A DNA stretch of 64,000 nucleotides. It comes from Pacificibacter marinus. GTDB taxonomy: Bacteria; Pseudomonadota; Alphaproteobacteria; Rhodobacterales; Rhodobacteraceae. The notes under the pieces were generated by a model that worked only from the letters and a program-made list of their open reading frames with translations, had not been told where the DNA came from and did no database searches. The stretch is taken from positions 1-64,000 of the forward strand of contig NZ_FNZV01000005.1 in assembly GCF_900109555.1 (NCBI RefSeq), in the 5' to 3' direction. Every line of letters starts with the position of its first letter. Positions within the stretch are counted from its first letter, which is position 1. Below are positions 1 to 6,996 of the stretch, in pieces. A program made the position numbers and the translations under genes.

Positions 1-264
1 GAACGGCTTAACGTAAATCGCAGGGATGATCCGAGGCTCAAAACCCATCTTGCGCAAGGTGCGGCTGACAAAATGGGCGCTGAGGCAAGCCTCCATACCC
101 ACGATACAGCGCGGCAGCTGTTCAAAAGTCGCGACCAACGCTAGCCGCTTTATCTGCTTGCGCAGGACACGCTGTCCTGCCGGGTCGAAACCCACCAAAT
201 GAAATGTGTCTTTACCAATATCGATGCCAACAGACATCAGTTCATCAAATTCAATCTTCGCCAT
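1..264 (-). mobile_element. IS110-family transposase, N-terminal part, cut by window edge
   Basis: The 88 in-window codons encode the start of an IS110-type transposase/recombinase. The N-terminus reads MSVGIDIGKDTFHLVGF around residues 10-26, the RuvC-like beginning of the DEDD domain, with the first acidic residue at Asp15. A second motif, GMEACLSAHFVSR, lies near residues 65-77 and corresponds to the conserved Glu region. IS110 elements move by a RuvC-like transposase, in characterised members guided by a bridge RNA encoded in the element ends. The 3' part with the serine motif lies beyond position 1, so intactness cannot be judged. It sits 146 bp downstream of the RT gene, supporting a mobile-island setting. 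Confidence 0.85.
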
Positions 265-410
265 GCTACTTCTCCTATATGCAGGTGAAACTAAGCTCAG
301 TCTAACCTGCTGGGTGAAGCAGCCGGTACATCCCATTAGCCGACATTGGCCAGTGGTCCGGGATGCGGCAATGCAGCGCGTCAAACCGGACACTGCGGTC
401 CCCAAATTTC

Positions 411-1745
411 CTATTTTTCTGACTTCGCAATTCCTTGACGAAACATTTGTTCCGTTGATGGTAGTCCGCCGACACGTGCCTTTTGTTCATCTGACATTTT
501 GTCAGTGAGGCGCCTCACGGCGTTTCCAAATTCACTGGCCCGCTTTGAAATATAGGTATCCAAATCGGCGAACGGTTTTGCATCGGTGCAGAATGCATAT
601 GATTTTTGCCAGCCGTAAATCTTCCTCCCCAATCCGTCCAAAGTCGCGCTTGAAGCAAGCTTTGGGTCGAGATTCTTACCTTCTTGAGCGAAGGCTTTGA
701 TCGCGCGATGTGACATTGAAAGTGTTTCATTTACATCGTCTTTCAGCCGCTGAATTGATTGCGAACTCGGAACACATCTGTTGGGCTGCAGCGTGCAACC
801 CAAGAAACCGAATGACTGCGAACAATCTCCGGTTGCCGCTTTGTCAGAGCCTTTCGAGGGTTGGTAAAGCCTGAAGCCAAGCCGACCCAGATGGCTTTTC
901 GCCAAATCTATGGCTTTGCTAAGCTCAGAGGCGGTTTCAGACACGATAATAATGTCGTCGATGTAGCGAACAGCCGCCACATTTAGTTGATTGATTTCGT
1001 GGTCCATATCGAAGAGTAAAATATTTCCAGCAAATGCTGATAACGACGAACCCTGAGCGACCCCATGCCCGTTCGATGGAAACAAAGATGCGTAACCCTT
1101 GAGTTCCTCTGAGTTTGCCAAATGGACTTCTAGACCTTTCGCAAACAGGTCAGAAAGAGCATCGTCTTTCGTTTCGTCGCGAACGAATTTGATAACTGGG
1201 TCGACTGGAATGTCCGTAAAGAATGCTTTGATATCCGATCTATAATAGTGCTTGGCACCGTTATTCATCGCTCCCATTATCAGATCTATTGCCGGTCCGA
1301 CGCCGCCATATGGTTTGATTAGACCTCCAACTCCAAAAGCTGAGGTATTGACGTCATTGATTTTACCCAAGGCAGGGTCTCTTACCGTTTGGTGTCGCGT
1401 GTCTATATCACGGACATCACGGGCTGACCTTGGCTGAAGCACCTGTAGAATGGCTCGTTGTACAATTCTGTTTTTGAGCGTCGCAATGGCAATTGGGCGA
1501 GGGTCTTTCCCAACCTTCTCGCGGCTTTTTTGGTCAGCGAGAACGCCAAGAACTTCATCGAACTGGAATTTACCAGTGCGCAGCTGGTCAATACTGCGAC
1601 GAATATGCCGCTGGTGTTGATGTTCAAATTCCGCTGCTGCACCACGAATTTCTCCGTTAGCAGAATTCAATGCGCTGCGCTTTACATGTCGCCATGCGGC
1701 GAACATGTTACTTTCGGTTCGAACCCTGTCACACAGCTTGCCCAT
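411..1745 (-). CDS. Stand-alone reverse transcriptase (unclassified/DRT-like group)
   Basis: A 444-residue protein with a complete RT palm. The group II intron-like entry motif RPIAIATLKNRIVQ is at 83-96, motif A SDIKAFF at 170-176 (catalytic Asp171), motif B QGSSLS at 231-236, motif C YIDD at 261-264, and a thumb-side FLG at 314-316. There is no maturase zinc or endonuclease domain, so it is not a normal group II intron protein. It lacks the VTG signature of retron RTs, and motif B has QG rather than the SQ of diversity-generating RTs. This leaves the heterogeneous unknown-group/defence-associated RTs as the most likely home (inference). I chose the ATG at 1745 because GGAGAA lies 5 nt upstream; an ATG at 1799 has no such site. 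The upstream region holds a 132-bp perfect direct repeat. Neighbours are an IS110 and an integrase. Confidence 0.85.
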   Translation of the reverse strand: MGKLCDRVRTESNMFAAWRHVKRSALNSANGEIRGAAAEFEHQHQRHIRRSIDQLRTGKFQFDEVLGVLADQKSREKVGKDPRPIAIATLKNRIVQRAILQVLQPRSARDVRDIDTRHQTVRDPALGKINDVNTSAFGVGGLIKPYGGVGPAIDLIMGAMNNGAKHYYRSDIKAFFTDIPVDPVIKFVRDETKDDALSDLFAKGLEVHLANSEELKGYASLFPSNGHGVAQGSSLSAFAGNILLFDMDHEINQLNVAAVRYIDDIIIVSETASELSKAIDLAKSHLGRLGFRLYQPSKGSDKAATGDCSQSFGFLGCTLQPNRCVPSSQSIQRLKDDVNETLSMSHRAIKAFAQEGKNLDPKLASSATLDGLGRKIYGWQKSYAFCTDAKPFADLDTYISKRASEFGNAVRRLTDKMSDEQKARVGGLPSTEQMFRQGIAKSEK

Positions 1746-1799
1746 AGATATTCTCCGGTTCGGTCCCCCGTGCATGCACACCCGACCGTTGATAGGCAC

Positions 1800-1931
1800 T
1801 CATCCACTGCGCTCTGATATTCCGAGACTACAGACACCTTGGCAGCAAATGCCACTTCGGCGATGTCACCGTGACGCGCGATCCGCATGGACAGGGCCAG
1901 CTTCACGTCGGACGCCATCGAGACAATGGAC
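1800..1931. repeat. 132-bp perfect direct repeat, copy next to the RT gene
   Basis: This copy is identical base for base to 2152-2283, offset by 352. It ends 54 bp before the chosen RT start codon. On the minus strand it can be read as an open frame starting MASDVKLALSMRIARHG, continuous with an upstream hydrophobic start MCACVLAAASIV at 1957. Both copies lie in the same orientation upstream of the RT, separated by 220 bp of unique sequence. Function is unknown. Confidence 0.95.
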
Positions 1932-2151
1932 GCTGCGGCAAGTACGCAAGCGCACATGCCGGTTAGCCAGCTCCAAAGAGCCGGTTTTTCGGGGCAATTT
2001 CACACATTTCTCCGCCTTCCACCTTAAAGGTTTTTGGACGCTGTCAAGCGCTTTCCGCCCCGGCCCGGCCCGCCGCGTAGAATGCTTATCTGCTGCTTGG
2101 GGGCCAAAACTTAGGACACTCACAGCTTCAAGAGCAACGGTCAGGCTCAGG
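1932..2151. other. Unique spacer between the two 132-bp repeats
   Basis: This 220-bp stretch contains a GC-rich run near 2056-2080 and no convincing gene. A minus-strand frame of 134 codons crosses it from the distal repeat (2270-1866), but its C-terminal half has low-complexity basic composition. With the two repeats it forms the whole leader upstream of the RT and could encode a non-coding RNA partner (inference). Confidence 0.4.
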
Positions 2152-2283
2152 TCATCCACTGCGCTCTGATATTCCGAGACTACAGACACCTTGGCAGCAA
2201 ATGCCACTTCGGCGATGTCACCGTGACGCGCGATCCGCATGGACAGGGCCAGCTTCACGTCGGACGCCATCGAGACAATGGAC
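2152..2283. repeat. 132-bp perfect direct repeat, distal copy
   Basis: Identical to 1800-1931. On the minus strand the frame starting with ATG at 2270 is preceded by an in-frame TAG, so a protein here would begin inside the repeat. The two copies diverge abruptly at both ends, as expected for a duplication or for template and target copies of a retroelement. No adenine-specific differences are present. Confidence 0.95.
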
Positions 2284-2367
2284 TACCTTATACTATGGGT
2301 ATGCGACTCCACAATATCAAGATGGTGTTGGTGAATTTTTTGGAGCTCCCTCTTGGAGCCGGTTCAG

Positions 2368-2556
2368 TTAGGGTGCGTAAGGCGCACAAAGCGCCTTACG
2401 CCAATGGATCGAGGTGGAGAACGCCATCGCCGCTGCTACACTAACTCCTGCCGCCCAAACAGTATCAAAAAAATGGGTAACAATCGCAGTTGGTTTCGTC
2501 AGTAGTCGCTTTGTTTTGCAGAACTTCGTTTTTGAGTCTTCAGTCTTTTTGTCCAT
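2368..2556 (-). CDS. Small hypothetical protein with one membrane segment
   Basis: A 62-residue frame beginning MDKKTEDSKTKF, with AAGGAGA 5 nt upstream of the ATG at 2556, which is why this start is preferred over a longer frame from 2601. A charged N-terminal half is followed by a hydrophobic stretch VWAAGVSVAAAMAF around 34-47. I do not recognise the family. It lies upstream of the repeat and RT in the same orientation and could belong to that unit. Its 3' end covers an 11-bp perfect hairpin, which is odd for coding sequence, so the frame may end there by chance. Confidence 0.4.
   Translation of the reverse strand: MDKKTEDSKTKFCKTKRLLTKPTAIVTHFFDTVWAAGVSVAAAMAFSTSIHWRKALCAPYAP
2375..2401. 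other. Perfect 11-bp hairpin upstream of the RT leader
   Basis: Arms GCGTAAGGCGC (2375-2385) and GCGCCTTACGC (2391-2401) pair perfectly around the loop ACAAA. There is no adjacent T-run on either strand, so it is a poor intrinsic terminator. It lies 91 bp from the distal 132-bp repeat. It could be a structured RNA element, a cruciform or a protein-binding site. Confidence 0.7.
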
Positions 2557-2618
2557 GGCATTCTCCTTCAAATAGGTGTTTCCCAAATGAAAAACGGCCA
2601 AAAGAACGACAAGAACTA

Positions 2619-2643
2619 GCGCAACAGCAGGATTCGAACCTGC
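2619..2643 (-). other. tRNA T-arm-like fragment
   Basis: On the minus strand GCAGG-TTCGAAT-CCTGC (2643-2627) is a canonical T stem and 7-nt loop, followed by TGTTGCGC. No matching 5' acceptor strand, D arm or anticodon arm is visible upstream. It may be a decayed tRNA 3' end, such as an old attachment site, or a chance match. It does not match the tRNA-Cys at 4590-4663. Confidence 0.35.
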
Positions 2644-3043
2644 CCCGATCCCCGAAGGTCGAGTTAGTTCTGATATAGCTAGAGTAACTGATTATTTCAA
2701 GTGAACCTAAACAATGAAACTCCGTGTTCAGCGTGGCATCTAATGTCCGCTTCATAAAAATTAGCCCTAGACAAGCATGGCTGCAGCGTACTTCCGCTTT
2801 CCGCCCTTAGACTTCCGTGTTAGCATAAGGCGTCTAGACGCCCTTTTAAATTGCACCAGTGGGCTTCTCCCTTGACGTCCTAGCTGAGCTCGCCCTAGTG
2901 GGCGTCTGAAAGTTGCCAGTCCATTTTTCACGACACTTGACCACAAAGCGCCTCAACGCAAACCGCGCGCAACACAGCTCTGATCCTCCGTAGACCTCAA
3001 CTATCGGAGGAGGGTCGGGGCGTCCTATACACCCCCTTGTTCC

Positions 3044-3079
3044 TGTATACACTTACTGACACCCCAAAACTGAAACATT
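3044..3079 (+). repeat. Iteron-like 36-bp repeat, copy 1
   Basis: Begins TGTATAC and contains TGACACCCC, then TGAAACATT. It aligns with 3180-3215 at 28 of 36 positions without gaps. The spacing of 136 bp and the position upstream of the integrase suggest integrase arm sites or operator sites for the small gene at 3358. Confidence 0.6.
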
Positions 3080-3179
3080 TCAGCCATCAAATGCGAAGAT
3101 ATTGCGTCAAGTTATTTTTCCCATCGTTTCTTTTTTTTAAAAAAATACCCCGAAATGAGGAGAACAAAGCACGTTCCCT

Positions 3180-3215
3180 TGTATACGGTTAATGACACCC
3201 CCTGATTGAAATATT
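3180..3215 (+). repeat. Iteron-like 36-bp repeat, copy 2
   Basis: Begins TGTATAC, shares the block TGACACCCC with the first copy, and ends TGAAATATT. It lies 142 bp upstream of the small gene that overlaps the integrase. Confidence 0.6.
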
Positions 3216-3357
3216 AGCTAAATCTTAGCATTTAATTGTCAGGGAATCCGCCTCTGGCTATCTTTGTCCCAAGTTAGATTGCATGGGCGCTAGTGCACAT
3301 TCAGCCGAATGGATGCGCGAGCGAACTTGGACAAAGGAACCTGTAAGGTAAACCCAG

Positions 3358-3531
3358 ATGGCACAGACTACGATTGAACAAAAAGCACTACGCTTACTAA
3401 ACGCCTTTGAGCGCGCTGGAAAATCAGTTGGGCGTGTCACAGTTGACGGAAAAAAGATCGAATTGGTCTTGGTTGAACTTCCTACAGTCGATGAATTTGA
3501 GAGAGTAAATATGCGCCATGGCAAAACGTGA
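3358..3531 (+). CDS. 57-residue protein overlapping the integrase start
   Basis: ATG at 3358 with AAGG upstream opens a frame of 57 residues beginning MAQTTIEQKALRLLNAFERA, with an amphipathic N-terminal helix and then a short beta-like GRVTVDGKKIELVLVE. It ends at TGA 3529-3531, overlapping the integrase start at 3518 by 14 nt, which suggests translational coupling. I do not recognise the family. The size and position resemble small excisionase-like or regulatory proteins encoded just before tyrosine recombinases, but no helix-turn-helix is obvious. Confidence 0.6.
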   Translation: MAQTTIEQKALRLLNAFERAGKSVGRVTVDGKKIELVLVELPTVDEFERVNMRHGKT

Positions 3532-4528
3532 GCTTCCAAAACATGTATATCGGCAACGCAATGGCCTCTATTTCCAGAGGCGCGGCTGGCCTTCCTTAAA
3601 GTTCAAGCATGAGTTTGGCTCACCTGAATTCTGGCAGGAATACTCCGATATTCTTGCGGGAATGGTGAAGCCAAAAGTGGTAACGTCGCGGACCTTCAAA
3701 GCATTGGTTGCGAGCTACATTAAGTCTCCTCGCTATAAGAACCTCAAGCTGCGCACGGCATTGGATTACGACAAGTATCTAGAGTTCTTCATTTCGATCA
3801 TGGCAGATGCCAACCCTGCCAAAATGCAGCGTAAAGACGTTATTCGTTTACGCGATTCCAACGCAGAAAAAGCTTATTTCGCCAACTACTCCTTACGCGT
3901 CCTGCGTATATTAATGGAGCATTGCGTTGATTTAGGTTGGCGTGAAGCAAACCCTGCAAAAGGCGTGCCCGAAATTAAAACAAAGAAAACCGAGCGCAGC
4001 CCGTGGCCTCAAGAATTGCTAGAGGTCTACAGGGCGAGCTGTCCACTTGGTGGGCGTGAGCGTTTGGTCATGGAATTGTGCGTAGGGACAGGACAGCGCA
4101 TTGGCGATGTACTGGAGATGCGTTGGTCAGATATTCAAGATGGATCAGTTTTCGTTAAGCAAAATAAAACCAATAAAGAGCTTTGGGTTCCTATTCTGCC
4201 AGAGCTTCAAGTTGCACTGGATGCTGCAAGTCGCCATTCGGTATTTCTGCTCACTAATGAAAAGGGCACAAACCGCTGGTCCTATAGCGGCGCATCGCAA
4301 GCTGTTCGAAAAGTTAGAGAGGCGCTCAATGCGCTCGACTACGATATTCACAGCTGGCGCTATAACGCTGCCTGCGAATTGCTAGAGGCGGGATGTGATG
4401 ATGATCTCATTGCTGCCGTTACAGGGCAAAGTTCTGCGATGGTGAGTCACTACACCAAACAAGTTCGCCAGAAATATCGAGCACAACAGGCACAGCAAAA
4501 GAGAACGGAACAAAAACAGAATGTTTAG
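3518..4528 (+). CDS. Tyrosine recombinase (phage/island-type integrase)
   Basis: A 336-residue protein of tyrosine-recombinase architecture. An N-terminal basic region is followed by a core-binding helical domain (about 55-150) and the catalytic domain. Visible catalytic residues are Arg194 in TGQRIGDVLEMRW, His278 and Arg281 in HSWR, and Tyr312 in VSHYTK. The usual second His of the LGHSS motif is Gln304 (TGQSS), a variation seen in some integrases. It is read toward tRNA-Cys, whose 3' end begins 61 bp downstream, the classic arrangement for an element inserted at a tRNA 3' end. It overlaps the preceding 57-residue gene by 14 nt. It probably catalyses integration and excision of the island on the left. 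Confidence 0.92.
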   Translation: MAKRELPKHVYRQRNGLYFQRRGWPSLKFKHEFGSPEFWQEYSDILAGMVKPKVVTSRTFKALVASYIKSPRYKNLKLRTALDYDKYLEFFISIMADANPAKMQRKDVIRLRDSNAEKAYFANYSLRVLRILMEHCVDLGWREANPAKGVPEIKTKKTERSPWPQELLEVYRASCPLGGRERLVMELCVGTGQRIGDVLEMRWSDIQDGSVFVKQNKTNKELWVPILPELQVALDAASRHSVFLLTNEKGTNRWSYSGASQAVRKVREALNALDYDIHSWRYNAACELLEAGCDDDLIAAVTGQSSAMVSHYTKQVRQKYRAQQAQQKRTEQKQNV

Positions 4529-4589
4529 ACATTTGTTTAGACTTTAAATCATTGCTAGGCTCAAAGCCTTCTAAGTCATTGAAAGTAAA

Positions 4590-4663
4590 TGGAGGCGAGT
4601 ATGAGAATCGAACTCATGTACACGGATTTGCAATCCGCTGCGTAACCACTCCGCCAACTCGCC
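4590..4663 (-). tRNA. tRNA-Cys (GCA)
   Basis: The minus strand folds as a 74-nt cloverleaf: acceptor GGCGAGT/ACTCGCC, anticodon GCA at 4631-4629, T arm GAG-TTCGATT-CTC, discriminator U and an encoded CCA (4592-4590). Its 3' end faces the integrase gene, so it is the likely attachment site of the island. Confidence 0.95.
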
Positions 4664-4799
4664 TCGTTGTGGTTGAGCGGGGTTTATACCAAGGCTGTGG
4701 GGGGTGCAAGACGCCAAATGTATCTATTCGCATGTTGCCGAAAGCCGCGCGATATGGCACTAACGCAAAGATTCCTATGTGAACGAAAGAGTTCAGCTC

Positions 4800-5453
4800 A
4801 TGACAGATTTTGCAAAACTTCGCACCATGATGGTCGACACGCAGGTGCGCCCCTCTGATGTGACCAAATTCCCAATCATTGAAGCGATGCTGACAGTGGC
4901 GCGCGAAAACTTTGTGCCAGCAGCACAGCGCGAGGCGGCTTATGTTGGGGAACATGTTGTCCTTGGCGACCGCCGCGTTGTTTTGGATCCGCGTGTGCTT
5001 GCCAAAATGCTTGATATTCTCGACATCCAAAACGACGAATTGGTGCTCGATATCGGTGTTGGCCTTGGATATTCGTCTGCCGTGATTGCGCGCATGGCGC
5101 AAGCTGTGATTGCTGTTGAAAGCAACGAGGCTTGGGCGTCCGATGCCGCAGCTGCATTGTCTGATGCCGGTGCTGATAATGTTGTTGTCGAAGTGGCCGC
5201 TTTGGCTGCTGGCGCACCGCAGCACGGGCCGTATGATGCAATCGTTTTGCAAGGAGCAGTAGAAGACATTCCTGCTGCAATTTTAGACCAAGTTAAAGAT
5301 GGTGGACGCATTTGTGCAATTTTCCTTGATGGAAGTCTTGGAATTGTGCGTATGGGGTACAAGATAAAAGGGAAGTTCACGTGGCGCATGGCGTTCAACG
5401 CGACGGCGCCTGTGCTTCCTGGTTTTGAAGCGGAGCGTGCATTCGCGCTGTGA
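4800..5453 (+). CDS. pcm: Protein-L-isoaspartate O-methyltransferase family protein
   Basis: A 217-residue SAM-dependent methyltransferase of the PCMT family, which repairs isoaspartyl residues in aged proteins by methylating them. The SAM-binding motif I is LVLDIGVGLGYSSAVIARM near 80-98, preceded by the family hallmark of a target-binding N-terminal region (MMVDTQVRPSDV). The ATG at 4800 matches the usual start of alphaproteobacterial homologues; a GTG at 4779 would add seven residues. The strict PCMT substrate motif is weak, and members of this branch may have a different substrate. It is followed 60 bp later by tolC, a linkage common in roseobacters. Confidence 0.85.
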   Translation: MTDFAKLRTMMVDTQVRPSDVTKFPIIEAMLTVARENFVPAAQREAAYVGEHVVLGDRRVVLDPRVLAKMLDILDIQNDELVLDIGVGLGYSSAVIARMAQAVIAVESNEAWASDAAAALSDAGADNVVVEVAALAAGAPQHGPYDAIVLQGAVEDIPAAILDQVKDGGRICAIFLDGSLGIVRMGYKIKGKFTWRMAFNATAPVLPGFEAERAFAL

Positions 5454-5513
5454 CGTTGGGATAACGCTTGGGGTTAAAACTGCCACAGCGTTCAAATAAA
5501 TTAAGGCAGGCAA

Positions 5514-6881
5514 ATGCGAATAACCTTTGGCATAAAACGAACCATTACAGCGAGTCTTTTGGCTCTTGGAACAGCGATTACACCTTTGGCGCTTTCGGCC
5601 GAAACTTTGGGTGATGCACTGGCATCTGCGTATAAAAGTTCCGGCTTACTTGAACAAAACCGTGCCAACCTGCGCGCAACAGACGAAGGCGTGGCATCGG
5701 CTTTGGCTGGGATGCGACCATCGCTTGGGTACAGTGCCAGCAGTGGGTATTCGTCGACCACCGAAGAGTGGACGAACGCGTTGACGTTTTCTGCCAGCAT
5801 GACTGTGTTCACTTTTGGCCGTAACAAACTTAACGTGGATGCGGCAAAAGAAACCGTTTTGGCGACACGTGCCTCTTTGGTTTCTATTGAACAAGACGTG
5901 CTTGGAGATGCCGTATCTGCCTATATGGATGTGCGTTACAATGAAGCGCAGTCCAATTTGCGCCAAAACTCTGTGCGGTTGATGCAGCAAAACTTGCGCG
6001 CCGCCAAAGACCGCTTTGAAGTCGGTGAAATCACACGCACTGCGGTTAGCCAAGTTGAGGCCCAATTGGCCACAGCCCGCGCGCAGCTTGCCGCAGCGCA
6101 AGGTCAAGTGACCGCGTCACGTGAAAGCTATAAAGTGGCTATCGGCAATTACCCGTCAAAATTATCCAGCCCCCCCACCGTTAAAAACCCAGCACGCTCC
6201 GCAGACGAAGCTGTGCGCATTGCAACCAGTGGGCACCCAGCGATTAAAGCGCTGCAACACCGCATTGCGGCACTTGATCTCGCTGTCGAGATTGCAGAGC
6301 GCGGTCTTTTGCCAACTGTTTCCGCCAGTGCATCGCATAAGATCAGCGAAGGGGACGAGACGGATGCCTTTGGTTTGACTGCAAGTGGGACAATCTATGC
6401 GGGCGGACAGCTTTCTTCCTCTATTCGCACAGCAATGGCCAACCGCGATGCTGCACGGGCGAATTTGCACACAACTGCGCGCCAGATCGAGCAAGGCGTG
6501 CGCACCGCGTGGTCTATGTTGACTGTGACTCGTGCATCATCTGAAGCAACCGCCGCATCGGTGACCGCCCAGCGTGTGGCCTATCAAGGTGTGAAAGAAG
6601 AAGCCGAACTTGGTGCCTCCACAACGCTTGATGTTTTGGAAGCGGAGCAAGATTTGCTTGATGCACAAGTATCTGCCATTCAGGCGCGCATCGATAATGA
6701 AAGCGCCGTTTTCTCATTGCTCAGCGCGATGGGGCTTTTGACTGTAGATCACTTGAAACTCAATGTGCCTGTCTATGATCCTGCAGCCTATTACAACGCA
6801 GTGAAAACAGCGCCAACGCGCTTTGTTAGCCCTGAAGGCGATAAGCTTGATCGTGTCTTGCAGGCGCTTGGCCGCAACTAA
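5514..6881 (+). CDS. tolC: TolC-family outer-membrane efflux protein
   Basis: A 455-residue protein with a signal peptide (MRITFGIKRTITASLLALGT, cleavage likely after the Ala-rich LALSA near 29). Two structurally repeated outer-membrane efflux domains follow, rich in the long coiled-coil helices typical of TolC (for example RFEVGEITRTAVSQVEAQLATARAQL and EEAELGASTTLDVLEAEQDLLDA). It forms the trimeric outer-membrane exit duct used by type I secretion and RND/ABC efflux pumps. The start has AAGGCAGG upstream. It follows pcm and precedes a PopZ-like gene after a terminator at 6905-6935. No partner pump is adjacent. Confidence 0.92.
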   Translation: MRITFGIKRTITASLLALGTAITPLALSAETLGDALASAYKSSGLLEQNRANLRATDEGVASALAGMRPSLGYSASSGYSSTTEEWTNALTFSASMTVFTFGRNKLNVDAAKETVLATRASLVSIEQDVLGDAVSAYMDVRYNEAQSNLRQNSVRLMQQNLRAAKDRFEVGEITRTAVSQVEAQLATARAQLAAAQGQVTASRESYKVAIGNYPSKLSSPPTVKNPARSADEAVRIATSGHPAIKALQHRIAALDLAVEIAERGLLPTVSASASHKISEGDETDAFGLTASGTIYAGGQLSSSIRTAMANRDAARANLHTTARQIEQGVRTAWSMLTVTRASSEATAASVTAQRVAYQGVKEEAELGASTTLDVLEAEQDLLDAQVSAIQARIDNESAVFSLLSAMGLLTVDHLKLNVPVYDPAAYYNAVKTAPTRFVSPEGDKLDRVLQALGRN

Positions 6882-6904
6882 ATCGGTGTCACAATTTGGC
6901 ATTA

Positions 6905-6935
6905 AATCCGCTCAGAGGCTCTGGGCGGATTTTCT
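6905..6935 (+). terminator. Intrinsic terminator after tolC
   Basis: AATCCGCTCAGA pairs with TCTGGGCGGATT with one G-U pair around a GGC loop, followed by TTTCTATTTG. Confidence 0.75.
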
Positions 6936-6996
6936 ATTTGTTGTGTGTCGAGGCGAAGCTGTCTACCATTGACAGTAGAATTTTAAGGGAATCGGA

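Larger units (their letters stand above)
2557..3357. other. Region without clear genes, with paired 36-bp repeats
   Basis: About 800 bp between the small membrane ORF and the integrase operon. It contains the T-arm fragment, an AT-rich tract near 3110-3150, and two diverged repeats at 3044-3079 and 3180-3215. Minus-strand frames here, such as 2846-3052, have no recognisable features. It probably serves as a control or recombination region of the island (inference). Confidence 0.4.

Noticed and set aside
411-1799. Longer RT reading frame from the ATG at 1799
   Set aside because: The internal ATG at 1745 has a well-spaced GGAGAA; the extra 18 residues are Arg/Gly-rich and start only one base beyond the repeat end.
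1866-2270. 134-codon minus-strand frame starting inside the distal 132-bp repeat
   Set aside because: Its second half is basic, low-complexity read-through of a GC-rich spacer and it has no ribosome-binding site; treated as part of the RT leader.
411-2283. Diversity-generating retroelement with TR/VR
   Set aside because: The RT has QGSSLS rather than the SQ motif, the repeats show no A-to-N differences, and no C-type lectin or Ig-fold target gene is seen. Kept only as one hypothesis.
2619-2643. Complete tRNA gene or attL of the tRNA-Cys island
   Set aside because: Only the T arm is present and its sequence differs from the tRNA-Cys 3' end.
4614-5252. 212-codon minus-strand frame opposite pcm
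   Set aside because: It runs across tRNA-Cys and is antisense to a clear methyltransferase gene; a shadow frame.
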